From Akkermansia muciniphila (GTDB lineage Bacteria > Verrucomicrobiota > Verrucomicrobiia > Verrucomicrobiales > Akkermansiaceae): a DNA stretch of 9,592 bases. Position numbers and translations under genes: made by a program. This document shows, one piece after another, positions 1-6,933 of the stretch (the stretch's first letter is position 1; each line of letters starts with the position of its first letter). The DNA lies in contig SFDX01000049.1 in NCBI GenBank assembly GCA_004557455.1, forward strand, positions 1 through 9,592, read 5' to 3'. Below the pieces are notes generated by a model. That model made no database searches and had not been told where the DNA came from. It saw only the letters and a program-made list of their open reading frames with translations.

Positions 1-31
1 AAAAAAGAAGCCAGGATCCGACAACGGTGGC
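1..31 (-). terminator. Possible intrinsic terminator at the window edge
   Basis: Read on the minus strand, a bulged stem is followed by a T-rich run. The outer arms are GCCA (28-31) and TGGC (10-13), the inner arms CCG (25-27) and CGG (18-20), with a 4-nt loop at 21-24 and a 4-nt bulge at 14-17. The T-run covers 1-6 and is preceded by TTC. This is the best T-tract downstream of the atp operon, so it could be the distal terminator. The stem is short and bulged, and the T-run is cut by the window edge, so confidence is low. Confidence 0.3.
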
Positions 32-242
32 CAAACTATTCCAGCATCCGAAGGTGGCGTATGCCGCTGACGACAATCATTCATTGCCGGAGTAATAAGG
101 TGGTGGGAGAAAACCTTTGCCGTATAGTCTCAGAGCCTTGGGTGAGTGCGTTCTGCACTATCTTCCCCTTTGCTCTTGTCGCTGCACAGGTTCTGGTTTG
201 CAGGGCGGGTGAGCGATGGGTGCCGCGCCTCATGCCTTATTT
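32..242. other. Noncoding stretch, no gene recognised
   Basis: I find no gene here. One plus-strand frame stays open from position 1 to a stop at 271-273, but by my count only about half of its third codon positions are G or C, unlike the genes beside it, and its translation is rich in Cys, Arg and Trp and matches nothing I know. A small perfect hairpin lies at 145-159 (AGTGC, 5-nt loop, GCACT). I looked for tRNA, tmRNA, SRP RNA and RNase P hallmarks and saw none. It is most simply the 3' flank of the atp operon. Confidence 0.5.
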
Positions 243-294
243 GGCACTTGTTAAACCGGCAAAAGGAAGTTGATGTGGCAACACATCCGGTGCC
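243..294 (-). terminator. Stem-loop directly after the operon's last stop codon
   Basis: Starting right after the TAA of the hydrolase gene, the minus strand contains a perfect 6-bp hairpin, GATGTG-TTGC-CACATC (272-287), followed by a pyrimidine-rich stretch with four Ts (261-271). Around it are nested inverted repeats: GGCAC (243-247) with GTGCC (290-294), and ACCGG (255-259) with CCGGT (287-291). The two outer pairings overlap by two bases, so both cannot form fully at once. On the plus strand the hairpin loop is GCAA, a GNRA tetraloop. It may act as a weak terminator or a 3' stabilising structure for the operon transcript. Confidence 0.4.
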
Positions 295-1338
295 TTATTC
301 CTTTGCCACGTTGATGATATCGCAGGGGGAGCCGGGGCGGGCGATGGTGGCGCGGAGGACCTTGCCGGCGGGGGTGCAGTAGATGCAGAACTCGGCGTTG
401 TCGCGGAGGGTGAATTGGTAGAAGGATTCGCCGGATTCTTTGCGGGTGTAGACGGGGGCGCCGATGAGGGAGCGGAGCTCTTTGTAGGTGACGCCGTCCT
501 TGAGCTTAGCCCGGACGGTGTCGGCATCCGGCAGGGTGCTGTTGCGGGCGGCTTTCTTGTCCAGATAGCCTTGGGCGGTGAATTGCTCGACGACATCCGC
601 CGCTATCTTCTGGCAATTCTCGGCATGTTTGGACGGCACCTGAAGCACGAGCAGCTTCTTACCGTCCTTCTTGATAATGAGCCGCGAGGGGAGGCCGATG
701 GGCGAGTCCTCGCAGATGACGGCGTAGAACACGCAGGCCGCCAAGTAGGTGCCGAGCTTGTTGGGGTGCGAACCGTCGGAGGTGTAGAGCGTGGTCTCCG
801 GGTACTTCTTGTGCCAGCGGCGCCAAGCCTCGCTCACCGGGGCGACGCGCGCCTTGTTAGCGACGGCGGCCTCGCAGTAGGTGGTATCCGTCTTCTGCTG
901 CATATCCGCCATGGGGGTGAATTTGCCGCCCTCCTTCGCGGCATGCGGCCAAGTGATGAAGAGCAGGGGACGGCTCTTGCCCTGCGCGGCGAGGGCACAC
1001 CACTTCTGCACATACTCCTTCGTGCGGTCCGGGATATTAGCCGGGGTTTGGCTCTGGTCCTGCAGCACCACCCAGCGATATTTGCCACCCGTAGCCGCCT
1101 TGCGCGCCTTCTCGTGATTGGGATCCGTGTAGAACCCCCGCAGGTCCATGGCCCCCTGCAGGGAGGCATCCACCTTCAGGCGAATCTTCCGGGACTCCGC
1201 CATGGCCTGCACGACAGTGGGCAGATTGTTATAGAAGGTGTAACTGTTGCCGATGAAATACACGGAACTCTCCTTGACGGCGGCGGAAACCACCGGCAAG
1301 GAGAGCAGACAAAAGAAGAGGAATAAGAGACGGCGCAT
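295..1338 (-). CDS. Secreted SGNH/GDSL-like hydrolase (DUF4886-like) with C-terminal extension
   Basis: A 347-aa protein, probably an esterase-type hydrolase exported across the inner membrane; the substrate is unknown. Residues 1-19 form a signal peptide (MRR, hydrophobic core, V-S-A before a likely cleavage site). Block I is GNSYT (30-34, candidate nucleophile Ser32), the LQDQS motif is at 92-96, and the catalytic block is SDGSHPN (187-193, Asp188 and His191). This set resembles DUF4886-like SGNH proteins, where GNS replaces GDS. Residues about 270-340 (TYKELRSLIGAP, then beta-rich sequence) look like a separate small domain, weakly like the BamE/SmpA fold; that is inference. The start at 1338 is preferred over the open frame back to 1482, because it begins the signal peptide and lies 16 nt after the atpC stop. 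It is the last gene of the operon. There is no link I know of to ATP synthesis, so co-transcription may be incidental. Confidence 0.8.
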   Translation of the reverse strand: MRRLLFLFFCLLSLPVVSAAVKESSVYFIGNSYTFYNNLPTVVQAMAESRKIRLKVDASLQGAMDLRGFYTDPNHEKARKAATGGKYRWVVLQDQSQTPANIPDRTKEYVQKWCALAAQGKSRPLLFITWPHAAKEGGKFTPMADMQQKTDTTYCEAAVANKARVAPVSEAWRRWHKKYPETTLYTSDGSHPNKLGTYLAACVFYAVICEDSPIGLPSRLIIKKDGKKLLVLQVPSKHAENCQKIAADVVEQFTAQGYLDKKAARNSTLPDADTVRAKLKDGVTYKELRSLIGAPVYTRKESGESFYQFTLRDNAEFCIYCTPAGKVLRATIARPGSPCDIINVAKE

Positions 1339-1354
1339 GCCGCAGTCGGTTCGG

Positions 1355-1771
1355 TTATTTGCGGTGGTGCTTGCGGTACTCCAGCATGGCCATCTGCTTG
1401 GCGATAGCGGCCTCGAGGTAGACGAGCTCCTCCCGAGAGAGGACGGACGCCTTCTCCCGCAGAGCCTTCTGCGCCCGCTCAACGGCCTCGCTCACGCTGT
1501 CCGTGTCAATCTCGCCGGCAGAGACAGCCGTATCCGTCACCAGCAGCACGTTGTCATTCTCCACCTGCAGGAACCCGCCGCCCACGAAGAGACTGACGGG
1601 CTCACCCGCCGCAGGGCGGTACACCAGCTCGCCGTTGGCCACGGAGGTGATGATACCCGTATGACCGGGCATCACCTCCATCTCGCCGTCCGTGCCGGGC
1701 AGCTTCACCCCCAGCACCTCGGCCTCCAAAGCCGTGCGCAGCGGGGTGATAATCTTGAAGTGCATGGGCAT
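1355..1771 (-). CDS. atpC: ATP synthase F1 subunit epsilon
   Basis: The 138-aa epsilon subunit sits at the foot of the central stalk, couples gamma to the c-ring and can inhibit ATP hydrolysis through its C-terminal helices. The N-terminal beta-sandwich (about 1-85) carries the family pattern LPGTDGEMEVMPGHTGIIT (24-42). The C-terminal part (about 88-138) is a helical hairpin rich in Ala, Glu and Lys, with a basic tail (HHRK). Length is normal for the family. The start is 6 nt after the atpD stop with no Shine-Dalgarno, which suggests translational coupling to atpD. A second Met two codons downstream (codon 3) is an alternative start. Confidence 0.96.
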   Translation of the reverse strand: MPMHFKIITPLRTALEAEVLGVKLPGTDGEMEVMPGHTGIITSVANGELVYRPAAGEPVSLFVGGGFLQVENDNVLLVTDTAVSAGEIDTDSVSEAVERAQKALREKASVLSREELVYLEAAIAKQMAMLEYRKHHRK

Positions 1772-1777
1772 GGCTGC

Positions 1778-3184
1778 TTAGTTCTTTTCTACGGTGTCGA
1801 TGCCGCCCTTCATATAGAAGTTACCCTCCGGCACGGAGTCCCACTTGCCGTCCAGAATCTCCGCGAAGCCGCGCACGGTCTCCGCCACGGGCACGTACTG
1901 ACCCTTGATACCCGTGAAGACCTCCGCCACCGCGAAAGGCTGGGAGAGGAAGCGCTGGATCTTACGCGCGCGGCTCACCGTCAGTTTATCCGCCTCGGAG
2001 AGCTCATCCATACCGAGAATGGCGATCATATCCTGCAGGTCCTTGTAACGCTGGAGGGTCTGCTGCACGCCGCGGGCCACGCGGTAGTGCTCCTCGCCCA
2101 CGAGCTCCGGGCTGAGTGCCTTGGAGGTAGAAGCCAGCGGATCCACGGCGGGGTAGATACCCTGCGCCGCGAGCGCACGCTCCAACACCACGGTGGAGTC
2201 CAGGTGGGAGAAAGTGGTCGCCGGTGCGGGGTCCGTGAGGTCATCGGCGGGCACATAAACGGCCTGCATGGACGTGATGGAACCCTTCTTGGTCGAGGTA
2301 ATGCGTTCCTGCAAGCCCGCCATTTCCTCCGCTAGGTTGGGCTGGTAACCCACGGCGGACGGCGTACGGCCCAGCAGAGCGGACACCTCGGAACCGGCCT
2401 GGGAGAAACGGAAGATGTTATCCACGAAGAGCAGCACGTCACGGTTCTCCTCATCGCGGAAGTACTCCGCCATGGAAAGAGCGGAGAGAGCCACACGCAG
2501 ACGCGCGCCCGGGGGCTCGTTCATCTGGCCGTATACCAGAGCCACCTTCGAGTTCTCCGGGTGTTCCTGGTCGATCACGCCGGACTCGCTCATCTCGTTG
2601 TAGAAATCGTTACCCTCGCGCGTGCGCTCACCCACGCCCGCGAACACGGAGAGGCCGGAGTGCGCCTTGGCGATGTTGTTAATCAGCTCCATGATCAGCA
2701 CCGTCTTGCCCACACCGGCACCGCCGAAGGAACCCGCCTTACCGCCCTTGAGGAAGGGGCAGATGAGGTCGATTACCTTGATGCCGGACTCCAGCACCTC
2801 CGAGGACGTAGCCTGCTCCTCCAGAGAGGGGGCCTCGCGGTGAATCGGGTAGTACTTTTCCACCTCCGGCTTGCCCTTTTCGTCCACGGTCTCGCCGAGC
2901 ACATTGAAGATACGGCCCAGCACCTTGGGCCCGACCGGCACCGAGATCGGCGCGCCGGTGTCTACCACCTCCATGCCGCGCTTCAGGCCGTCCGTGGAGC
3001 TCATGGCCACGGTGCGCGCCCATCCGTCCGTCAGGTGCTGCTCCACCTCAAGCACCAGGTGCTTGGGCTGCCCGTCCAGCATATAATCCACGGAGAGCGC
3101 GTTGTAGATGGCGGGCATTTCCGCCCCGGAGAAGTCGACGTCGACCACGGCGCCGATAATCTGCACGATTTTACCTTTATTCAT
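1778..3184 (-). CDS. atpD: ATP synthase F1 catalytic subunit beta
   Basis: The 468-aa beta subunit holds the catalytic nucleotide sites of the F1 head (alpha3 beta3 gamma). The Walker A loop is GGAGVGKT (154-161, Lys160). The catalytic glutamate is Glu186 in GVGERTREGND. Walker B is LLFVDNIF (251-258, Asp255). The ATPase alpha/beta signature PAVDPLASTS is at 345-354, and the DELSEAD loop, which contacts gamma and epsilon, is complete at 393-399. All key residues are present and the length is typical, so it should be active. It lies 36 nt after atpG and 6 nt before atpC. The 36-nt leader contains no G on the mRNA strand, so there is no Shine-Dalgarno. Confidence 0.99.
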   Translation of the reverse strand: MNKGKIVQIIGAVVDVDFSGAEMPAIYNALSVDYMLDGQPKHLVLEVEQHLTDGWARTVAMSSTDGLKRGMEVVDTGAPISVPVGPKVLGRIFNVLGETVDEKGKPEVEKYYPIHREAPSLEEQATSSEVLESGIKVIDLICPFLKGGKAGSFGGAGVGKTVLIMELINNIAKAHSGLSVFAGVGERTREGNDFYNEMSESGVIDQEHPENSKVALVYGQMNEPPGARLRVALSALSMAEYFRDEENRDVLLFVDNIFRFSQAGSEVSALLGRTPSAVGYQPNLAEEMAGLQERITSTKKGSITSMQAVYVPADDLTDPAPATTFSHLDSTVVLERALAAQGIYPAVDPLASTSKALSPELVGEEHYRVARGVQQTLQRYKDLQDMIAILGMDELSEADKLTVSRARKIQRFLSQPFAVAEVFTGIKGQYVPVAETVRGFAEILDGKWDSVPEGNFYMKGGIDTVEKN

Positions 3185-3220
3185 ATGTTAAGAGATTTTT
3201 GTGAAGTTGAGAATGGTGGG
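3185..3220 (-). promoter_or_regulatory. G-free leader of atpD
   Basis: The whole 36-nt atpG-atpD gap has no G on the mRNA strand (no C on the plus strand), so it cannot hold a Shine-Dalgarno and should be nearly unstructured. It is rich in A and C, with blocks such as CTTCACAAAAATC. I infer a Shine-Dalgarno-independent translation initiation region. Confidence 0.5.
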
Positions 3221-4087
3221 TTATTCCATCGCCTTCATGGCGGTGGTAATTTCGAGAAGTTCGTTGGTGATCTGCGTCTGGCGCGCCTTGTTATAATCCA
3301 GCGTGAGCTCGCCGATGAGTTTCTTGGCGTTCTCGGTGGCGGACTTCATGGCGACCATACGGGCGGATTGCTCGGAGGCCTTGGACTCCAGCACACTCTG
3401 GGTGAGCATGTTGAAGGCGTAAAGCGGCAGGATAGCATCCAACAGAGCTCCGGGGCCGGGCTCGAGAAGGAAGTTGCCGTTCGCCGTGTCCTCCATGTCA
3501 TCCTGCTGCGCCACGGCCAGCAGCTCCTCCTGGGTGATGGGCAGCAGCTGATTGATGCGCGGACGCTGCACCATGACATTGACGAACTGCTGGTAGACGA
3601 GCTGCACGCTCTTGTAGGTGCCGCTCGTAAAGCCCTTGGAAATGAAATCCACGATGGGCTTGAGGTCGGCATCCGAGAAGGTATCGGAAAGCGAGAACGA
3701 GGCCTGCAACGCGAGGCCGCAGCGCGCGAACTGCGGGTTGAGCTTGGCGCCGATGGTGATATAATCGGCATCGTGCGGGCAGCGGGTGAGTACCTCCTTC
3801 ATGAGGTTGGAGTTCAGGCCGCCGCAGAGGCCGCGGTCGGTGTTGACCACCACATAGAGATCCTTGCCCGCCGTGCGCTGCTGCATGAGGGGGGAGGATG
3901 CCTCCATGATGCTCTCCTGCAGGTGCCGCAGCACGTTGGCCAGGGCCGCCACATAGGCGCGCCCCTTGAGCGCCAGCTCCTGCGCACGCCGCATCTTGGC
4001 GGACGCAACCATCTGCATCGCTTTGGTGATCTGCGATGTGTTGCGTACCGACTTAATGCGGCGTTTGATGTCTCTGAGGTTCGACAT
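3221..4087 (-). CDS. atpG: ATP synthase F1 subunit gamma
   Basis: The 288-aa gamma subunit is the rotating central shaft inside the alpha3 beta3 ring. The N-terminal helix carries the conserved pattern RDIKRRIKSVRNTSQITKAM (5-24), then MVASAKMRRAQ (26-36). The middle has TDRGLCGGLNSNL (83-95), the standard gamma motif. The C-terminal helix ends in ITNELLEITTAMKAME (273-288). Length is normal for bacterial gamma and there is no chloroplast-type regulatory cysteine insert. The start codon is only 3 nt after the atpA stop, so it is likely translated by coupling or reinitiation after atpA. Confidence 0.98.
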   Translation of the reverse strand: MSNLRDIKRRIKSVRNTSQITKAMQMVASAKMRRAQELALKGRAYVAALANVLRHLQESIMEASSPLMQQRTAGKDLYVVVNTDRGLCGGLNSNLMKEVLTRCPHDADYITIGAKLNPQFARCGLALQASFSLSDTFSDADLKPIVDFISKGFTSGTYKSVQLVYQQFVNVMVQRPRINQLLPITQEELLAVAQQDDMEDTANGNFLLEPGPGALLDAILPLYAFNMLTQSVLESKASEQSARMVAMKSATENAKKLIGELTLDYNKARQTQITNELLEITTAMKAME

Positions 4088-4090
4088 GAT

Positions 4091-5632
4091 TTACTTCTGC
4101 AAGCGGGATTTGAAGGAGGTCATGAAGGCCTTGAGCTGCTCCTCGACGGCCGGGGTGAGTGCCTTCTCCGCCTCGATGGCAGCCAGCAGCTCCGGGGCGG
4201 TGGTGGCAGCGTCTTCCTCCATGGCGCGCTGCACCTCCTGAATCTTCTCTACGGCCACATCGTCCAAGTAGCCCTTCTGGATGGCGTACAGATCGATGAC
4301 CTCCAGCCCGAGGCTCTTGGGGTCGTACTGCCCCTGCTTGAAGAGCTCCACGATGCGGCGGCCGCGCTCCAGCTTGGCCTTGGTTGCGGCGTCCAGATCC
4401 GAGCCGAACTGGGCGAAGGCCTGCAGCTCCTCAAACTGCGCCAGGTCCAGCTTCACGGAGCCGGCGAGCTTCTTGACGATCTTGGTCTGCGCGCTGGATC
4501 CCACGCGGGAAACCGAGATACCCACGTTGATGGCCGGGCGCACACCTTGGTAGAAGAGGTCCGTATCCAGGAAGATCTGGCCGTCCGTGATGGAAATAAC
4601 ATTGGTGGGAATGTAGGCGGACACATCGCCGGCCTGGGTCTCGATGATGGGCAGAGCCGTGAGGGAACCGCCCTTGCGGCCGCCCTGGCTGTTGATGCGC
4701 GCGGCGCGCTCCAGCAGGCGGCTGTGCAGGTAGAACACATCGCCGGGGTAGGCCTCGCGGCCGGAGGGACGGCGCAGGATGAGCGACACCTGGCGGTAGG
4801 CAACGGCGTGCTTGGAGAGGTCGTCGTAAACAATCAACGCATCTTGGCCGCAGTCCATGAAGTACTCGCCCATGGCGCAGCCTGCATAGGGGGCCAAGTA
4901 CTGCATGGCCGCGCTGTCGGAGGCAGAGGCTACCACCACGATGCTGTAGGCCATGGCGCCGGTCTCCTCCAGCTTGGCCACGAGGCGGGAGACGTTGGCG
5001 CGCTTCTGGCCCACGGCCACGTAGATGCTGTAGAGCGGGCGGAAGGCGGGGTCGCCGCTCTCCTCACCGCGCTTGTTCTGGCGGGCCTGGGAGATGATGG
5101 TGTCGATGGCCAAGGCGGTTTTGCCGGTGGAGCGGTCGCCGATGATGAGCTCGCGCTGGCCGCGGCCGATGGGGATCATGGCATCGATGGGCAGGATACC
5201 CGTCTGCACAGGCTGGTTCACACCCTCGCGGGAAATGATACCGGAGGCGATTTTCTCCACGGGATAATAAGCGGCGGCCTGCACCGGGCCCTTGCCGTCC
5301 AGCGGGTTGCCGAGGGTATCCACCACGCGGCCCAGCAGACCGGGGCCCACGGGTACCTGCAGCAGGCGGCCCGTGGTCTTACAGGTGTCGCCTTCCTTCA
5401 GGTTGGCAGCACTGCCGATGAGCACGGCGCCCACTTCGTTTTCCTCCAGGTTCATGGCCAGGCCCATCACGCCGCCGGGGAACTCAATCATCTCATTGAG
5501 CATGGCGTTGCTCAGGCCTTCGATGCGCGCGACGCCGTCGCCGATGGCCTTGATGGTGCCTACATTCTCGCTGACGGTAGCAGCGCTGATATTGCGAATT
5601 TGTGCTTCAAGCTCCTGTACGATGTTGCTCAT
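4091..5632 (-). CDS. atpA: ATP synthase F1 subunit alpha
   Basis: The 513-aa alpha subunit carries the non-catalytic nucleotide sites and gives the arginine finger to the beta catalytic site. Walker A is GDRSTGKT (165-172, Lys171). The family signature PAINVGISVS is at 366-375, followed by the arginine finger Arg376 in SRVG. The block RRPSGREAYPGDVFYLHSRL (287-306) is close to universal. Residues about 185-200 form a short polar insertion before IYVAVGQK compared with E. coli alpha; similar inserts are familiar to me from Bacteroidetes-type sequences. The N-terminus (about 1-20) is the helix that binds delta. The gene starts 57 nt after atpH, behind a CA-rich leader without Shine-Dalgarno, and overlaps nothing. 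Confidence 0.99.
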   Translation of the reverse strand: MSNIVQELEAQIRNISAATVSENVGTIKAIGDGVARIEGLSNAMLNEMIEFPGGVMGLAMNLEENEVGAVLIGSAANLKEGDTCKTTGRLLQVPVGPGLLGRVVDTLGNPLDGKGPVQAAAYYPVEKIASGIISREGVNQPVQTGILPIDAMIPIGRGQRELIIGDRSTGKTALAIDTIISQARQNKRGEESGDPAFRPLYSIYVAVGQKRANVSRLVAKLEETGAMAYSIVVVASASDSAAMQYLAPYAGCAMGEYFMDCGQDALIVYDDLSKHAVAYRQVSLILRRPSGREAYPGDVFYLHSRLLERAARINSQGGRKGGSLTALPIIETQAGDVSAYIPTNVISITDGQIFLDTDLFYQGVRPAINVGISVSRVGSSAQTKIVKKLAGSVKLDLAQFEELQAFAQFGSDLDAATKAKLERGRRIVELFKQGQYDPKSLGLEVIDLYAIQKGYLDDVAVEKIQEVQRAMEEDAATTAPELLAAIEAEKALTPAVEEQLKAFMTSFKSRLQK

Positions 5633-5665
5633 ACGTTTGTGGTGTAATCTATGTTGAAATGTTGC
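5633..5665 (-). promoter_or_regulatory. CA-rich leader of atpA without Shine-Dalgarno
   Basis: The 33 nt before the atpA start hold only three G residues on the mRNA strand and contain CA-rich blocks such as TTACACCACAAACGT. No AGGAGG-like element is present at 5-12 nt from the start. This matches the leaders of atpE, atpF and atpD and suggests an unstructured initiation region. Confidence 0.45.
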
Positions 5666-5689
5666 TGTGTTGATTGGGGAGAGGGGGGA

Positions 5690-6079
5690 TCAAAGGCGGG
5701 CTAGGCGCTCGATGCGGGAGCGCACGCTGGCGTCCGTCACGTCATCGCCTACCTTTACGGTGAGGCCTGCCAGCAGGGCGGGGTCCGTCTGCCAGCGGTA
5801 CTCCAGCCCGGGGTGGCGGGCATCCAGCTTGGCGCGGATGGCCTCCTGCTCGCCGGGGGTGAGGGGCACGGCGGAGGTGACGGTGGCGGTGTGGCGCTCG
5901 GTCTCCAAACGCACCAGCTCCTTGAAGGCCGTGAGCAGGGCCAGGTAGTTGCGTGGCTTGTCGGCGGCAATGCGGTCGGCAATCATCCGCACGGTAGCCT
6001 CGCAGAGCTGCCCGTCCGGGCCGATGCAGAGGCGGATGAGGTGGCGGGCCTGCGCCTGGGCTTCCTTGGTGATCTTCAT
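5690..6079 (-). CDS. atpH: ATP synthase subunit delta, short form
   Basis: Delta joins the peripheral stalk (b dimer) to the top of the F1 head. The protein is 129 aa, against about 175-180 aa in E. coli and most bacteria. The C-terminal hallmark is clear: AGLTVKVGDDVTDASVRSRI (104-123), matching the AGV-x-GD-x-DGSV pattern of the family. The region PRNYLALLTAFKELVRLE (42-59) matches the end of the N-terminal helical bundle. What is missing is roughly the first half of that bundle, which normally binds the alpha N-terminus. I recall similar short deltas (starting MKI-K-A) in Verrucomicrobiota, so it is probably a lineage trait, not damage. The start is 15 nt after the atpF stop, with no upstream in-frame extension in the ORF that would restore a full bundle. 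Confidence 0.93.
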   Translation of the reverse strand: MKITKEAQAQARHLIRLCIGPDGQLCEATVRMIADRIAADKPRNYLALLTAFKELVRLETERHTATVTSAVPLTPGEQEAIRAKLDARHPGLEYRWQTDPALLAGLTVKVGDDVTDASVRSRIERLARL

Positions 6080-6094
6080 GCTGCGGGGTGGGGG

Positions 6095-6619
6095 TTACAG
6101 GCTGTTGATGGCCTGCTCGTTGATGGCGCGGTGGTCCGCCTCGCTCAGCACCTTGCCGGTGACCTGGGAGGTGGCTTGGGCCAGCAGGCGGGCGAACTCA
6201 CCCTTCAGGGCCTCCTTCTCGCGCTGAATGTCGTGCTCGGCCTGGCTCTTGGCGTTCTCCAGCACTTGGCGTGCCTCTGCCTGGGCCTTGGCAGCCAGGT
6301 CTTCCTGCAGCTTAGCTGCCGTCTTGCGGGCGTGCTCAATGGCGGTCTTGCCCTCGGCTGCGGCGTCGTTCAGGATCTTGCGGCCCGTCTCCTGCACCTC
6401 GGCCAGCTCGCGTTGGCTGCGGGCGTGCATCTCTTCGCCTTCCTCAATGCGTGCGCGCCGTTCGTCCAGCATCTTAATGATGGGTTTGATGCCGAAGATA
6501 ACAATGACGGCCACGAGGATGGCAAAGCAGATGAAGTGCGCGATGAAGGCCTCCGTGTGCAGCCCGAAGCGCGAGGAGAATTCCGCGAAGTCGAAGGCTA
6601 ATACAGGTTGAATGCTCAT
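6095..6619 (-). CDS. atpF: ATP synthase Fo subunit b
   Basis: A 174-aa protein forming the membrane-anchored peripheral stalk, as a dimer with itself because no second b' gene is present. One membrane helix lies at about residues 24-46 (IAHFICFAILVAVIVIFGIK), followed by a long charged, Ala/Glu/Lys/Gln-rich right-handed coiled coil (about 50-150) and a C-terminal part that meets delta. The frame is open back to an ATG at 6721, but those 34 extra residues are Pro/His/Thr-rich and coded by the hairpin after atpE, so I take the ATG at 6617-6619. No Shine-Dalgarno is present; the leader is CA-rich. Confidence 0.95.
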   Translation of the reverse strand: MSIQPVLAFDFAEFSSRFGLHTEAFIAHFICFAILVAVIVIFGIKPIIKMLDERRARIEEGEEMHARSQRELAEVQETGRKILNDAAAEGKTAIEHARKTAAKLQEDLAAKAQAEARQVLENAKSQAEHDIQREKEALKGEFARLLAQATSQVTGKVLSEADHRAINEQAINSL

Positions 6620-6650
6620 GGTTGTGATGGTGGGAATGGTGATTGAGTCC
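6620..6650 (-). promoter_or_regulatory. CA-rich leader of atpF without Shine-Dalgarno
   Basis: The 31 nt before the chosen atpF start contain only two G residues on the mRNA strand, both at the far end, and repeat CCAC/ATCAC-type blocks (CACCATCACAACC next to the ATG). No Shine-Dalgarno fits. This abrupt change from the GC-rich hairpin just upstream also supports the ATG at 6619 as the real start. Confidence 0.45.
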
Positions 6651-6678
6651 GATTGGTGATGTTTGGGGAAAGGGGGCG

Positions 6679-6710
6679 GGGTGCGCCGCCCGCTGCCGAG
6701 CGACGCACCC
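6679..6710 (-). promoter_or_regulatory. Strong hairpin just after atpE
   Basis: A perfect 7-bp GC-rich outer stem pairs GGGTGCG with CGCACCC (6704-6710 and 6679-6685 read as mRNA). A second stem CGCT/AGCG (6699-6702 and 6691-6694) with a 4-nt loop lies inside. It begins 10 nt after the atpE stop and is followed by C-rich sequence with only three Ts, so it is a poor intrinsic terminator. It more likely marks an mRNA processing or stability point that protects the atpE message. Confidence 0.55.
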
Positions 6711-6720
6711 GGGGTGGGCA

Positions 6721-6933
6721 TCAGCCCATGAAGATGGCCACGAAGGCAACACCTTCCACAAGGGCGGCGAACAGAATCGAAATCGTAAGCACCTTACCGA
6801 AAGCGGAGGGGTTGCGACCCGTGGATTCTGCGGCCTTCATGCCGATGAGGCCGATGCCGAGACCGGCACCGATGGCAGCCAGACCGGCGGGCCCGACGGC
6901 TGCTGCGGTTTCTGCAAGCATGGGAGTAATCAT
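6721..6933 (-). CDS. atpE: ATP synthase Fo subunit c
   Basis: A 70-aa hairpin of two membrane helices that forms the rotating c-ring. Helix 1 has the glycine pattern GAGLGIG (22-28), the polar loop is RNP (40-42), and helix 2 carries the ion-binding carboxylate Glu60 in ALVEGVAF. At the position where sodium-type rings have Gln in helix 1 this protein has Ile27, and Glu60 is followed by Gly in place of Ser/Thr. This points to proton coupling. Length is short but complete. It lies between atpB (79 nt) and atpF (101 nt), the two longest gaps in the operon, each containing a GC-rich hairpin. The leader is A-rich with no Shine-Dalgarno. Confidence 0.97.
   Translation of the reverse strand: MITPMLAETAAAVGPAGLAAIGAGLGIGLIGMKAAESTGRNPSAFGKVLTISILFAALVEGVAFVAIFMG

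Noticed and set aside
1..273. Plus-strand frame open from the left edge to 273, convergent with the operon
   Set aside because: Third-position GC is only about half, rare codons are common, and the translation is Cys/Arg/Trp-rich with no familiar motif. It could be a real gene end, but nothing supports it.
1339..1482. Upstream ATG at 1482 for the SGNH hydrolase
   Set aside because: It would overlap atpC by over 120 nt and bury the clear signal peptide that begins at 1338.
1247..2335. Plus-strand open frame of 362 codons opposite atpC and atpD
   Set aside because: Same shadow effect: Arg/His/Leu-rich, with no start context and no recognisable motif.
2561..5647. Very long plus-strand open frame (1028 codons) opposite atpA, atpG and atpD
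   Set aside because: It is antisense to three unmistakable genes. The translation is a His/Leu/Gly/Val-rich shadow produced by GC-rich codon use, with no domain.
6620..6721. Upstream ATG at 6721 as the start of atpF
   Set aside because: It would overlap the atpE stop, and the 34 added residues are encoded by a GC hairpin and a CA-rich leader. Subunit b normally starts just before its membrane helix, which fits the ATG at 6619.
6721..6933. Sodium-coupled ATP synthase
   Set aside because: Gln in helix 1 and Ser/Thr after the key Glu are both absent; Ile27 and Gly61 are present.
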